64,000 nt of DNA from Streptococcus hyointestinalis (lineage in GTDB: Bacteria > Bacillota > Bacilli > Lactobacillales > Streptococcaceae), in the NCBI RefSeq assembly GCF_011039275.1, contig NZ_JAAKGB010000001.1:930001-994000 (forward strand), read 5' to 3'. Shown in pieces: positions 18,703 through 28,618 of the stretch. The notes beneath the pieces were generated by a model. The model saw only the letters and a program-made list of their open reading frames with translations. It had not been told where the DNA came from and did not search any database. Both the position numbers and the translations under genes were made by a program. Each line of letters opens with the position of its first letter. Position 1 is the stretch's first letter.

Positions 18703-19257
18703 ATGGCTGATATTGTTGATCTCTATTTAGAGACTGGTGATTTTTATGAAGCAGTGAAACAATCAGGACTACCAACGCATGTTGCTCATTTAAAATTGAT
18801 TAAGAGTGGCTGCTTGAAGATCCAAGATAAAATTCAGTATGGTTCTAGGACGTCTAAATTAGGAGGACTGGCAGAAGAACTTTTTCAAAAATATGTTCCA
18901 GAGGCAACGGATGCCAATAGGTATTTTAAGAAAAATAACCCTGTCTATGATTTTTGGTTTGAGGGGTTAACGATTGCTGTTAAGTACAGCTCCTTGCATA
19001 AAAAGAAAAATGGAAATTCTCATCACTGGCAATTTAGAACAAATGGCAATCAAGATTTTATTGTTGCCTTTCTTGAACGTGAAAGTGGTTTAGAATTGAC
19101 TAATCCCTATATTTTGTTAATCCCTATGCAGTTTATTGAAGATAAAAAAGAGTTACATGTCTCTCCATCTGGTCCTTGGTTTCAGAACTTAAAAGTTGAA
19201 GGAGAAGAATTACAGCCCTTATTAAAAGAGTATGCTGCATTACGAGAGGAGGAGTAG
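18703..19257 (+). CDS. HTH plus nuclease-fold-like protein, relaxosome candidate
   Basis: A 184-residue protein. The first 45 residues resemble a helix-turn-helix (TGDFYEAVKQSGLPTHVAHL). The rest has an acidic helix GLAEELFQKY, then PVYDFWFEGLTIAVKYSS and a WQFRTNG...DFIVAF segment, a layout reminiscent of the PD-(D/E)XK endonuclease fold, here with AVK where D/ExK is usual. ATG 18703 has GAGG 9 bases upstream; the TTG at 18688 is unlikely. Its TAG abuts the relaxase ATG, so the two are translationally coupled. It may help recognise or nick oriT; this is inference. Confidence 0.6.
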   Translation: MADIVDLYLETGDFYEAVKQSGLPTHVAHLKLIKSGCLKIQDKIQYGSRTSKLGGLAEELFQKYVPEATDANRYFKKNNPVYDFWFEGLTIAVKYSSLHKKKNGNSHHWQFRTNGNQDFIVAFLERESGLELTNPYILLIPMQFIEDKKELHVSPSGPWFQNLKVEGEELQPLLKEYAALREEE

Positions 19258-21615
19258 ATGACGCGTCCCAACATCACGTTTATGCTTCAATACACTGAAG
19301 CTAATAGCCAATATGTTAACTACACCAATCGTAGCGAAGCTGTTAAAATGGACGAAGAACTATCCCTAGAAACCAATCGCCAAATGATTGAAGGGTTGAC
19401 TGAAGATGCCATGACCCAAATTCAAGAAGCTGTTCCTGAGACGCAGTTGAACTTTCGAGAGTACCTTGACTACATGAACCGTTCCTATGCGACAGAAAAA
19501 CAATCTGAAGAATTGACAGCAGTCTTTACACAAGAGGCTGATTATCTTCAAAAACGCCGCTTGGAAGAACTCAAAAATAAGCTAGAAACGGCTTATCAAA
19601 ATGGTTCTCTTCTCTGGCAAGGTGTTATTTCATTTGATAATGATTTTTTGGCTGAGCAAGGGTTATACGATACAGCAACTGGTCGCGTTGACCAAAAAGC
19701 AATTAAGGCAGTTATGCGTGATATGATGCCAACCCTTATCCAAAAAGAGAAACTTTCGGATTCTGCTTTTTGGTGGGGTAACATCCATCTCAATACTGAT
19801 AATATCCATATTCATTTCGGACTTTCCGAGATTCAATCTAACAGAGAAAAAATCTTTTACCAGCCTAGAATGCGTATTGAGTACAAAGGAAACTTCTCAC
19901 AGAAAACCATTAACCGTTTTAAAAGTGGGATTTATCATGGGCTCTTGAAAGAAGAGACACGATCAAACCTAATTAGAAAAGAACAGATACTTGCTAATCT
20001 CAAAACAAATTTGATCGCTTCCGTTTATCAGAACAACAAGGTGGTATCTTCTGCTGAAAAAAATTTTTTGGAGCAGGCTTACAATCACCTACCACTCAAT
20101 AAAAGGTGGCGTTATGGTTCCAATGCGAGAGACTTTGCGGTTAGTAAGTTCTTTCTAGATAGATACTTGGACTCCTATTTAAAAAATGAAGGACAGGTTG
20201 CTTATCAAGAGTTTTTGCAAGAAACAAGAGACTTTCTCGAAACTTATCAAGGCGTCTATTCGGCTGAAAAAAATCACACCTACGAAAAAATTCGCAAGAT
20301 GGATGGTGAGGTCATTCGGACATTAGCGACATCGAAGGGATATGATTTGGAACATCACCTGGCACGTCGTGTTATGGATTTAAGAGAACGACTCGCTAAT
20401 AATGTCTTACGCTCTTTTAGAGAAGCTGCACCTCAGTTACAAGACGTTCGTCTGGAAAAAAATTTGGACAAGTTTTCAAGTTTGAACCAGAGGAAGATTT
20501 TAGAACAGCTACCTAAAGCACAAGTCGTTAAAAGTCTAGAGTCTTGGAAAAAATTAGGCTATGAGACCAAGCCTGGAGTGAAACCACTTGAAATTATCAC
20601 ACCAGTTTATGAAAAATATGATAAGCACGGTACAGGTATAGGTCAGCCCACCTTTGTGTCAAATACTGTATACGATATTAGCCAAATGACTGAAAACATT
20701 CAGCTGAAAACACTGACACTAAAAGATTTATCACTGTTATCCTCTAGTGAGCTAAAAGAGTTGGTGGATGCTGCTAAGGCAAAACCAGAGCTAACTGAAA
20801 AAGAGCGGCGTGAGTTAGGAACTTATCGCTACGCTTTAAAGTTAAGCATGCTAGCAACAGCTCAAAAGACAATCCAGGTTCGTCAGAAGCTTTTAGAGCA
20901 AGTGCGCCCTCTGGCTTCTGATCAGCCTTTTGTAGACTTTAAGAAGGAATCTTTGGCTCAAGAATTGAAGTCTATCACATTGCAACTAACACCAAACTAC
21001 AAGTTGTCAGAAGCGGATAGGCGTCTAAAACAACGTCTTAAACGTCCATTTGAGGACAGTGTTGCCCTTCCAATAGACAAAGCACCAGCTGTTGCGATAC
21101 AGCTTCCTATCAGACTATTGCGGGCGGAAATGAGTCTTGTACATCAATTGCAGGATGAGAGTATCTTAACGCTCCTAAAAGGCGCACCAACAAGCAAACA
21201 AGGCTATCTAGAAGAGTTACAAACGCATGTCTCTATTTTTCAGTTGAAATATCAAATTCATAATCGCAACCAGCAGCTAAATCAATTATCAGATGAAGCG
21301 GTTATCAAAGACATGAAAATGGAGAATGCTAAAGGTTTTGTGGAGTTAAAACGCTTGTATGCCAAGCTGCAGCCTACTGAAGATAATCAGGGGCAGATTG
21401 TTCAGGCGGTGTCGAAGCAACTTCGAGAGCGAAAAATCGTCAAGAAAGCACATCTACAACAATCCAAAGGCAGTGTAAAATTGCCAACGCAGTTTATGAA
21501 TCAATTAGCTAGCTCTCTTAATCGTTCTCAACGGGCTAATCAAAAGGCGTTGCTGGAACGGGCACGTAGCGATGAACGTGAGGAGCAAGAAGAACGTCGA
21601 CAAAACCAACGTTAG
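19258..21615 (+). CDS. MobL-type relaxase
   Basis: A 785-residue conjugative relaxase that would nick oriT and pilot the strand. It carries the HUH-type metal motif IHLNTDNIHIHFGL (about residues 175-188) and an N-terminal segment with conserved tyrosines (QYTEANSQYVNYTNRSEAV) that may include the nucleophile. A long helical C-terminal region rich in Lys/Gln follows. This matches the MobL relaxases of Firmicute elements, including TnGBS-like ICEs. A strong GGAGGAG site precedes ATG. It is followed by a terminator. Confidence 0.85.
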   Translation: MTRPNITFMLQYTEANSQYVNYTNRSEAVKMDEELSLETNRQMIEGLTEDAMTQIQEAVPETQLNFREYLDYMNRSYATEKQSEELTAVFTQEADYLQKRRLEELKNKLETAYQNGSLLWQGVISFDNDFLAEQGLYDTATGRVDQKAIKAVMRDMMPTLIQKEKLSDSAFWWGNIHLNTDNIHIHFGLSEIQSNREKIFYQPRMRIEYKGNFSQKTINRFKSGIYHGLLKEETRSNLIRKEQILANLKTNLIASVYQNNKVVSSAEKNFLEQAYNHLPLNKRWRYGSNARDFAVSKFFLDRYLDSYLKNEGQVAYQEFLQETRDFLETYQGVYSAEKNHTYEKIRKMDGEVIRTLATSKGYDLEHHLARRVMDLRERLANNVLRSFREAAPQLQDVRLEKNLDKFSSLNQRKILEQLPKAQVVKSLESWKKLGYETKPGVKPLEIITPVYEKYDKHGTGIGQPTFVSNTVYDISQMTENIQLKTLTLKDLSLLSSSELKELVDAAKAKPELTEKERRELGTYRYALKLSMLATAQKTIQVRQKLLEQVRPLASDQPFVDFKKESLAQELKSITLQLTPNYKLSEADRRLKQRLKRPFEDSVALPIDKAPAVAIQLPIRLLRAEMSLVHQLQDESILTLLKGAPTSKQGYLEELQTHVSIFQLKYQIHNRNQQLNQLSDEAVIKDMKMENAKGFVELKRLYAKLQPTEDNQGQIVQAVSKQLRERKIVKKAHLQQSKGSVKLPTQFMNQLASSLNRSQRANQKALLERARSDEREEQEERRQNQR

Positions 21616-21644
21616 AAGTCATTGGGTAATCAATGACTTTTTTT
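21616..21644 (+). terminator. Terminator after the relaxase gene
   Basis: AAGTCATTG/CAATGACTT stem, 6-base loop, T tract. Confidence 0.88.
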
Positions 21645-21662
21645 GCTAAAAATCCCTCTCAT

Positions 21663-21702
21663 TTGTCCCCTTAACGCAAGAAATTCCATTATCTCTTACA
21701 CT
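21663..21702 (+). promoter_or_regulatory. ICE regulon promoter, copy 1
   Basis: TTGTCCCCTTA (21663-21673), second element TTATCTCTTA ending 21698, -10 TACACT (21697-21702). Drives the 84-residue gene and the ArdC-like gene. Confidence 0.8.
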
Positions 21703-21736
21703 TAAAAGTAACTGTAAAAAAGGAGGTGCAAGTGAT

Positions 21737-21991
21737 ATGTTACATTTTCCAAGTGTTTCTGAAGAAGCATTTGACTTTGAAGCCGATTGGTTAGTCAAGT
21801 CCATTGATGAGACGCAAAAACAAGTGCTTTTTGTTGGGCAAGGCAAGAATGGTGATTTGGAGTTGGTATTGACCTACCAAGACCAAGAACCATTTGAACG
21901 CTTTTCAGTGGGAGAGCTGGTCTCACTGCCTAAAGAAGTCTTTATTGTTCCTGAAACAGAGTCTTATACGTCTCAATATGAGTGCTTTTAG
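21737..21991 (+). CDS. Small acidic protein, first gene of the ArdC-like operon
   Basis: An 84-residue soluble acidic protein (MLHFPSVSEEAFDFEADWLV...), family not recognised. A GGAGG site lies 10 bases before ATG. The gene is followed after 20 bases by the large Toprim/ArdC-like gene and is expressed from regulon promoter copy 1. Confidence 0.6.
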   Translation: MLHFPSVSEEAFDFEADWLVKSIDETQKQVLFVGQGKNGDLELVLTYQDQEPFERFSVGELVSLPKEVFIVPETESYTSQYECF

Positions 21992-22011
21992 TGAATGAAA
22001 GGAGTTTTTTT

Positions 22012-25000
22012 ATGGCAGATGAATACACACAACCGTGGCAGTCACGAGGCAAAAGTCGACGTGAGCGGGTTGAATATGCTCGTTCTCGTGATATTTTAGA
22101 TGTGGCTAATGAACTCAACATGGAGTTATTTCGAGAAGGCAGAGATTATCGTTGGAAAGAGCATGATAGTTTAGTTATTACACCAGATAAAAATGTTTGG
22201 AATTGGTTTTCTAGGCATCAAGGTGGCGATGTGATTTCTTTAGTTGAAGTGATGAAAGAAGTTGATTTCAACCAAGCGATAAATTTCTTAAACGATGGTC
22301 GTTTTAAGGAACGTACAGTTATGGAAAGAGTACCAGAACCTTTCTCTTATTACCTTGCACCCTATGAGCAGCCTTTTGAAGCTGCTAGAGATTATCTACA
22401 AAATCAACGTGGACTTTCCGCTGAAACCATTGACTTCTTTCTGGAGAAAGGGGTACTTGCTCAGGCAAATGCTAAAGTAAAGGGCAGTATTGAACCTGTC
22501 ATTGTCTTTAAATCATTTGATCTCTCAGGTGAGATTCTCGGTGCGACTCTACAGGGGATTGAAGAAAACAGGGAGAAGTGGACCGAACGTGGTTATGCTA
22601 AAAAAATCATGCCAAACTCAGATGGTCTCACAGGTTTGCATGTGGATATTGGGCAACCTAACCGCCTCATCTTTGCGGAAAGTGCTATTGATTTGATGTC
22701 TTATTATGAGTTGCATAAAGATAGTTTGCAGGATGTCCGCTTGGTATCAATGGATGGTCTAAAAGAAGGTGTTATCGGACGACACTTAGCCCAACTCCAG
22801 TCAGAACTATCTGGGCGTCCATTAAACTGGAACTATGATCAACTCGCTGAAGGGTTACAGATAGCGATTGATAAAAACTTTTTCGTAGATGGAAAACACT
22901 CAGACTGGATCACTCTTGCGGTAGATAATGACGAAGGTGGTCAAAACTTTATCAGTTCTCTGAGGGAAAAAGGAGCTGTAGTGAACGAGGCGTTACCCGA
23001 TTTACAACCAGGGCAAGTTAAAACGGACTGGAATGATTACCTCAAAGAAATGAAGAAGTCAAAAGAACCACCGCCAAAGGAAGAAACATTAACATCATTT
23101 GATAATTTATCAGAAGAGCTAATGTCCTCAAAGACAGCTGAACAAGAGTCTGATTTTGACGGTTTTACGACAGTATCAAGAATTATTATAGACGACAGGA
23201 CTTGGAATAAGAGTGATCCTTCCAAGGAGATATCTGGTACAGTTGTGAAAGTAGACGTTTCAGAACAAAAGCCTGACGTTGAACAGCTAGTAGAAGAAAG
23301 TGAAGCTAAAGAAAAAGCGCCTGATGTTAATCAGACACAAGAAAAGTCCCTTGACAATAATCAAGAGACTAACACTGGGGGCGAATTATTCAATCGCAGT
23401 TCCAGTTTTTTAGGAGAGAACTCTCCAGGGACAGCACCGCAGCCCGTTGAGCCAGCTGCTCAACCTGATTTTCCTACCAATGTTCCCTTATATTTTAACA
23501 TTGATAAGGATATAAAGTCAAATTTTAGGTTGCGTAAAGGCTATCATTATCCTAAAAATAAAGATGTTCGAAATATAAGTGCGTACGCAGAGGATATTCA
23601 AAAATCTGCTACTTGGTATTTAAATGAGCTAGCGGATACAACTGTTACCTATTTCTATAAAGATGGATTAAAGCAACAAGCTTTACAAGTTAAATTTGAA
23701 AAACGTCCTTGGATGCACTTAACTGGTATTGCACCAGTATACAGTGAGAAATTAGATTCTGTATCAGAAACGTTTATTGATGAAATTTCTTCAGGGCATA
23801 CCAGTTTTCAAAATGTTACGGTCGGTCCAGGTTACTTAGATAAAATTCAAATATTACCGATGCTATCAGAAGTTCTAGAAACGGATTCATTTGTGTTTGA
23901 TGACTTATCTTCTATCGAAAAATTTGGTCGTCTAGATGCTGAGTCAGCAATTCGGTCTGAGGATAAGAGTATCGTCCTTGCCTTTCAGACAGATAGTCAA
24001 GATGAGATGTTCCCCGCTTCCCTACTAAAACCAGGATTAGATTTAAATATCCAAATGGACACACTATCTCAAGAAAAAACGATTTTGGGTGTTTTAATTG
24101 AAAAAGATGGTGATATTAGAGTTCATCGTATCAATGCTAACTATATCAGGGATAATGGTGCAGAGATGGTAGAATTTCTAAATAGTCAACGCAGTAACGA
24201 AACACAGTGGACTCAGTCATTGCCTGAAAAACAAGTCAAGGAGTCAGAACCATCTGTAATGGACTCAAATGTAGAATTAGAGGTTTCAGCTGAAGATTTC
24301 ACAAAAGTTTTGGATGCTGTCTACAACGTTGGTATTCCAGATGATTTAGCACGTGTTCCAGAAGAAGTCTTAGCTGCTTGGCAGAAATACCTTGAGGTAT
24401 CAGAAGAAAATCAATGGGGCTTAGAACAAATGGTTGACTATGCAGATAAAAACCGTCTCTTAGTCAAAGATTCTGCCTTCTATAAAGAGTGGCAAGAGGA
24501 CATGATCTATAAAAATGACTATCATGTTCGCTTACAGTTTGCTGAGAATTGGGATAATGGCGTTGAACTGCCTTTCCATACAGAACAACTGATTGATTAC
24601 AAAACATTTGTCACAGGACTTTATGAAGCTAATCAAGCCCATTATCAACGTAGGCAAGAGAATCAGCTGCCTTACACTAAAACAGAGTTTGACATTTATG
24701 CTCCTGGCGGACAGCTCATCAAAGATAATGTCCACTACGCTATTGGTGATGAAACAAGACCTGTTTCTCAACTTATGGGGTTAGGCTATCGTAGGTTATC
24801 AGGCTATCAAGATTTAGCTGCGATAGATGACAGTGTCCTTTCTCATCTGGAAAATCAAGAGCTAAATCAAGAAATTGCTGCTGAAGCTAATGAACATCTT
24901 TTAAATTCACAAGAAATACCTCAAGAAGATAGCCGTCCAAGGGAAACCTTCACTTCGCCTAAACAGGACATCAAAATGGGGCTAGCCCAACGAGTAGAGG

Positions 25001-26592
25001 AGATTATGGCAGAGGATGCTAAAAAGCAATTAGAAGTAGCTGCTCCTCGCGTTCAAGAATCCTTATCGATGGAAGGTGATTTGGTTGGAACTCCTCAAGC
25101 TGATGGTTCTGTTATTTATACTAATCGTGAGGAGTTTGGTCAAGGGTATCAGATAGAGCTAACGGTTTATAGTCCAGAAAAGGTTGATAATTTATCTGAG
25201 ACGACAGCGCCTTGGACTATAGCACTACTCAGAGGAGAAGAAAACCTAGGCTATCTAGCTTACGGCAGCGATTGGGGCAATGGTTTTCAGATTGAAGAAG
25301 AGCTAGAGAAGCTTGTTGAAGCCATCAAGGCTAATAAATTGCCTAAAGAATTGTATAAGCAGGAAGAAGTGGATGCTTTTTTAGCTAACAGCACAGGGCA
25401 AGGAAAGCCTCAAGAAACTACAGTATCAGCTGAACCTTTTGACTATAACACAGCGTCAGCTTATGAGATTAGTGAACGAGCTTTTCAAAAAATCCGTGAG
25501 TACACACAATCACCTGAAGACTTGAAGGCGTACATGGACTTTATGAGTAAGTTTCTAAGGCTTTCGCCAAGAAATGTAGCTCTTATCCAAGAACCATGGC
25601 GTGGTGCTAATGCTGTTGCTACTTATAATCAATGGCAGGCTATGGGAGAAGTTCTAGACATTAAGCCAGAGGATGTCATTTCGACAAAGGCAATCTATAC
25701 CAACAAGCGAACAGGTGAAACCAAAGAAGTTGTTCATCAAAACCTTTCTGTCAAAACAGGAGAAAAGTCAAAGATTACCCTCTTTAGACCAGTATTGGTT
25801 AAAATGATTCCCGTACTGGACGAAAATGGTAATCAACTCAAAAATGATAAAGGCAATCCTAAATTTAAAAAGCTTTCAGAGGCAACGCCGCAAGAAAAGC
25901 AGTGGGTAAAAGAAGGCAAATTGCCTGTTCGCCAATTTCAGGAAAGAGATTTCAAAACAGGTCAACCACGATATACAACGTATAAGGTCTTTGAACTATC
26001 ACAAACCACTCTAAAACCAGAAAGCTACCCTAAAGCAATGCCAAACCGTCATTATAACTTTAATATGGATAAGGTTAAGACAAAAGAAGTGTTAGAGGGA
26101 CTTTGTGATTATGCTGACAGTATTGGTGTGACTATAATGAAAGATAAAGCCCATGTTCTCGACAATAGAAAAGGTGCCTTTTATCCAGAAGAACAGCTTA
26201 TTCTTATCAATCCACACAACCCGCCTGGAGAAAAAATTGCGACTACTATTCATTAGTTAGCGCATGCGACACTTCATAACCCAAAAATGGTAGAGCAATA
26301 CAAAGAATTGCCTAGAGGGCAAAGGGAGTTTGAAGCGGAAATGACAAGTCATTTACTATCAAAACACTTTGGTCTAGATACTTCTGAAAAAGCGATCAAG
26401 TACATGGCAGCTTGGACAGATAATCTAAAAGCGCTAGACGATAAGCAACTCGCTAACTCTTTGGGACGTGTACATAAGACTGTTTCCAAAATGTTAAAGC
26501 AAGTGGAAAGCCATACCAAGCCGTATCAAGGCAAAAGTAGAGGGCATGCGCAAAATTTTCCTAGAACCCCTAACAAGGGGATAAGTCGTTAA
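22012..26592 (+). pseudogene. Giant Toprim/ArdC-like (LtrC-type) protein, in-frame TAG at catalytic Glu
   Basis: The frame is 1,526 residues long with one TAG at codon 1415 (26254-26256). Order: N-terminal primase-like region (residues about 10-100); DUF3991/Toprim domain (IFAESAIDL near 220, AVDNDEGGQ near 303); low-complexity acidic linker; middle domains of conjugative-element type; an ArdC-like ssDNA-binding region (LSPRNVALIQEPWRGANAV); then a metallopeptidase motif. The last should read HELAHATLH, but the Glu codon is TAG (GAG to TAG), followed in frame by LAHATLHNP and about 110 more residues. By family knowledge the protein would protect or process incoming single-stranded DNA. ATG 22012 follows AAAGGAG. 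The TAG would remove the peptidase domain exactly at its catalytic residue. Confidence 0.85.
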
Positions 26593-26600
26593 GATTAAAG

Positions 26601-26626
26601 GCACTCTTGTGTGAGAGTGCTTTTAA
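26601..26626 (+). terminator. Terminator after the ArdC-like gene
   Basis: GCACTCT/AGAGTGC stem, 6-base loop, TTTT. Confidence 0.82.
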
Positions 26627-26677
26627 TTGTACACAAAATAGTACAAAAAGTTATATAACAATTTTTAATATAAAATA

Positions 26678-26800
26678 CTAGACCTGGTAGCTACTGATTT
26701 CAGAAATGACATCTACTAATGGCTCTACTGATACGACCTCGTAAATTCCACTTTTATTAGAAGAGCTTTTCTACGTTTGCTGCTTCATCAGTGCTAGCTT
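26678..26800 (-). pseudogene. Minus-strand coding remnant with a frameshift
   Basis: Read on the minus strand from 26800, one frame gives ASTDEAANVEKLF. After a one-base shift the next frame continues KSGIYEVVSVEPLVDVISEI then SSYQV and a stop at 26678-26680. Both pieces look like protein, but no start or ribosome binding site is visible. Probably a decayed gene fragment of unknown family in the spacer before topB. Confidence 0.4.
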
Positions 26801-26840
26801 GTCCCCTTACAGCAAGAATTGTCAATATCTCTTAGACTAA
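26801..26840 (+). promoter_or_regulatory. ICE regulon promoter, copy 2
   Basis: TTGTCCCCTTA (26801-26811), AATATCTCTTA ending 26836, -10 TAGACT (26835-26840). Drives topoisomerase III and the Clp-like gene. Confidence 0.8.
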
Positions 26841-26868
26841 AGTTAACTAATGAAAGGAGAAAGATTAT

Positions 26869-28617
26869 ATGGTAACAGTTATTCTAGCTGAAAAAGAAAC
26901 ACAAGCTGTCGCTTACGCAGATTGTCTAGGTTCAGCTAGTAAAAAGGGAAAGGTACATATTGTGAAGCAAACACCTTACTTTCCAGATGAAGTTCATGTG
27001 ATTGCTGCGGATGGTCATTTATTTGAGTATGGTTTACCAAAAGATAATTGGGATTTAGAAAAACTACCTCTAGTTGATGTCTCATTTAAACAGACTCTAA
27101 AACAAGACAAAACCTCTAAAGAAACCTTTAAACAGATTTATCAAGAGGTGGTGGCAGCCTCTCAAGTTATTATCGGTACAGACTCAGACAGAGAAGGGGA
27201 GCGTATTGCCTACTCCATTCTATCTCATATTCCAGAAGGAAAAGACAAAGTGTATAAGCGTCTATGGGTTAATTCTATGACGACACATGCTCTTCAAAAA
27301 GCTTTTCAAAACTTGAGAGAACCAATAGAGACCTACAACTATTATTTGGAGGCAGAGGCACGTGCACAGTCAGACTGGCTTGTTGGGATGAACTTATCTC
27401 CACTGGTCACCCTAGAGCTTCAAAAGAAGGGGCGACTGGCGAAGGGAAAAGGCAATAGTTTATCAGTAGGTCGTGTTCAAACGCCTGGGGTGCGCTTGAT
27501 TTGTGAGAATGACCTCGCTATCCAGAATTTCAGACCTCAAACATACTGGAAATTGCAGTTAGAAGATAAAGCGACAGAGACGACATTTTCTCATAAGGAT
27601 AAGTATTTAGACAGTGATATGATTTTAGCGACTTCACGACAACTAGAGCCACTTTCTACCGTTTCTTCAGTTGAAATTAAGGAACATCAAGAAGCAGCTC
27701 CTGCCTTATTCAACTTGTCTGACCTTCAAGGCTTAGCTTCTAAACAATGGGGATTTTCTCCTGCTAAGACAGAAAGTATAGTAGAGAGTCTCCATCTCAA
27801 AAAATACTTATCTTATCCTAGAACTGACACTCGATTTATTACGGAGGAAGAATTTGGTTATCTTAAAACTTATCTAAAGAGTTACCAAGATGTTGTGAAT
27901 TGCGCATTTGAGCCTGTTTATTTAGAACCAAGGGAAAATTATGTAGATCCTGAAAAAGTAGCTAAAACAAGTCACTACGCTCTTATTCCGACAGAAAATA
28001 TTCCTAATTTAGTGACTCTAAAACCAGATGAACGTCTTATTTATGAAGCGGTTGTCCGTCGAACCCTCTTAATGTTTGCGGCTGATTGTCGCTACAATAC
28101 GACAACAGTTGCGATAGAAAATCAAGGATTGATTTTTAAGGCAAGAGGGCGACACATGATTGATTTAGTCTGGGCAGGTTTCAGCCAACAAAAGTTAAAG
28201 GGAAATGTTGAGCTTCCTGACTATCGTGTAGGTGATCAACTGGAAACAAAGACACTTATTATTGAAGGGGTGACAAAACCACCTAAGCGAATAACAGAAA
28301 GTCAATTTATCAGTGTCCTCTTACCTAAATATGGTCTAGGGACACAAGCTACCAGAGCTGCAATGCTTAAAACGATTCAAGACCGAGGCTATATCACTAA
28401 AGATAAAAAAACAGGACAGCTTTTTCCAACAAATAAAGCTTATCTCTTGATTCATTATCTCTATGATAATGAGTTTGCTAGCCCTGAAACGACAGGCGTC
28501 TGGGAACTGTTCCTCTCTCAAATTGGAGATGGAGAGATTAACCCCCGAGAATTTGTGGATGCGATTAAAGAGAAACTAGCCACTCAAATTGAAACGGCAA
28601 AAGAAAGGAGTGATTAA
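26869..28617 (+). CDS. topB: Type IA DNA topoisomerase III
   Basis: A 582-residue type IA topoisomerase. The Toprim domain has ILAEKETQA at the N terminus and GTDSDREGERI (about residues 104-114). The catalytic Tyr lies in SYPRTDTRFI (Tyr316). No C-terminal zinc fingers, as in other conjugative-element TopB proteins. It likely relaxes or decatenates DNA during conjugative replication. GAAAGGAG precedes ATG. It is co-transcribed with the Clp-like gene, whose GTG start begins 1 base after the stop. Confidence 0.92.
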   Translation: MVTVILAEKETQAVAYADCLGSASKKGKVHIVKQTPYFPDEVHVIAADGHLFEYGLPKDNWDLEKLPLVDVSFKQTLKQDKTSKETFKQIYQEVVAASQVIIGTDSDREGERIAYSILSHIPEGKDKVYKRLWVNSMTTHALQKAFQNLREPIETYNYYLEAEARAQSDWLVGMNLSPLVTLELQKKGRLAKGKGNSLSVGRVQTPGVRLICENDLAIQNFRPQTYWKLQLEDKATETTFSHKDKYLDSDMILATSRQLEPLSTVSSVEIKEHQEAAPALFNLSDLQGLASKQWGFSPAKTESIVESLHLKKYLSYPRTDTRFITEEEFGYLKTYLKSYQDVVNCAFEPVYLEPRENYVDPEKVAKTSHYALIPTENIPNLVTLKPDERLIYEAVVRRTLLMFAADCRYNTTTVAIENQGLIFKARGRHMIDLVWAGFSQQKLKGNVELPDYRVGDQLETKTLIIEGVTKPPKRITESQFISVLLPKYGLGTQATRAAMLKTIQDRGYITKDKKTGQLFPTNKAYLLIHYLYDNEFASPETTGVWELFLSQIGDGEINPREFVDAIKEKLATQIETAKERSD

Positions 28618-28618
28618 C

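Noticed and set aside
21663..21668. TTGTCC of the regulon motif as a normal -35 box
   Set aside because: It lies 28 bp from the -10, far outside the 16-18 bp range, in all six copies.
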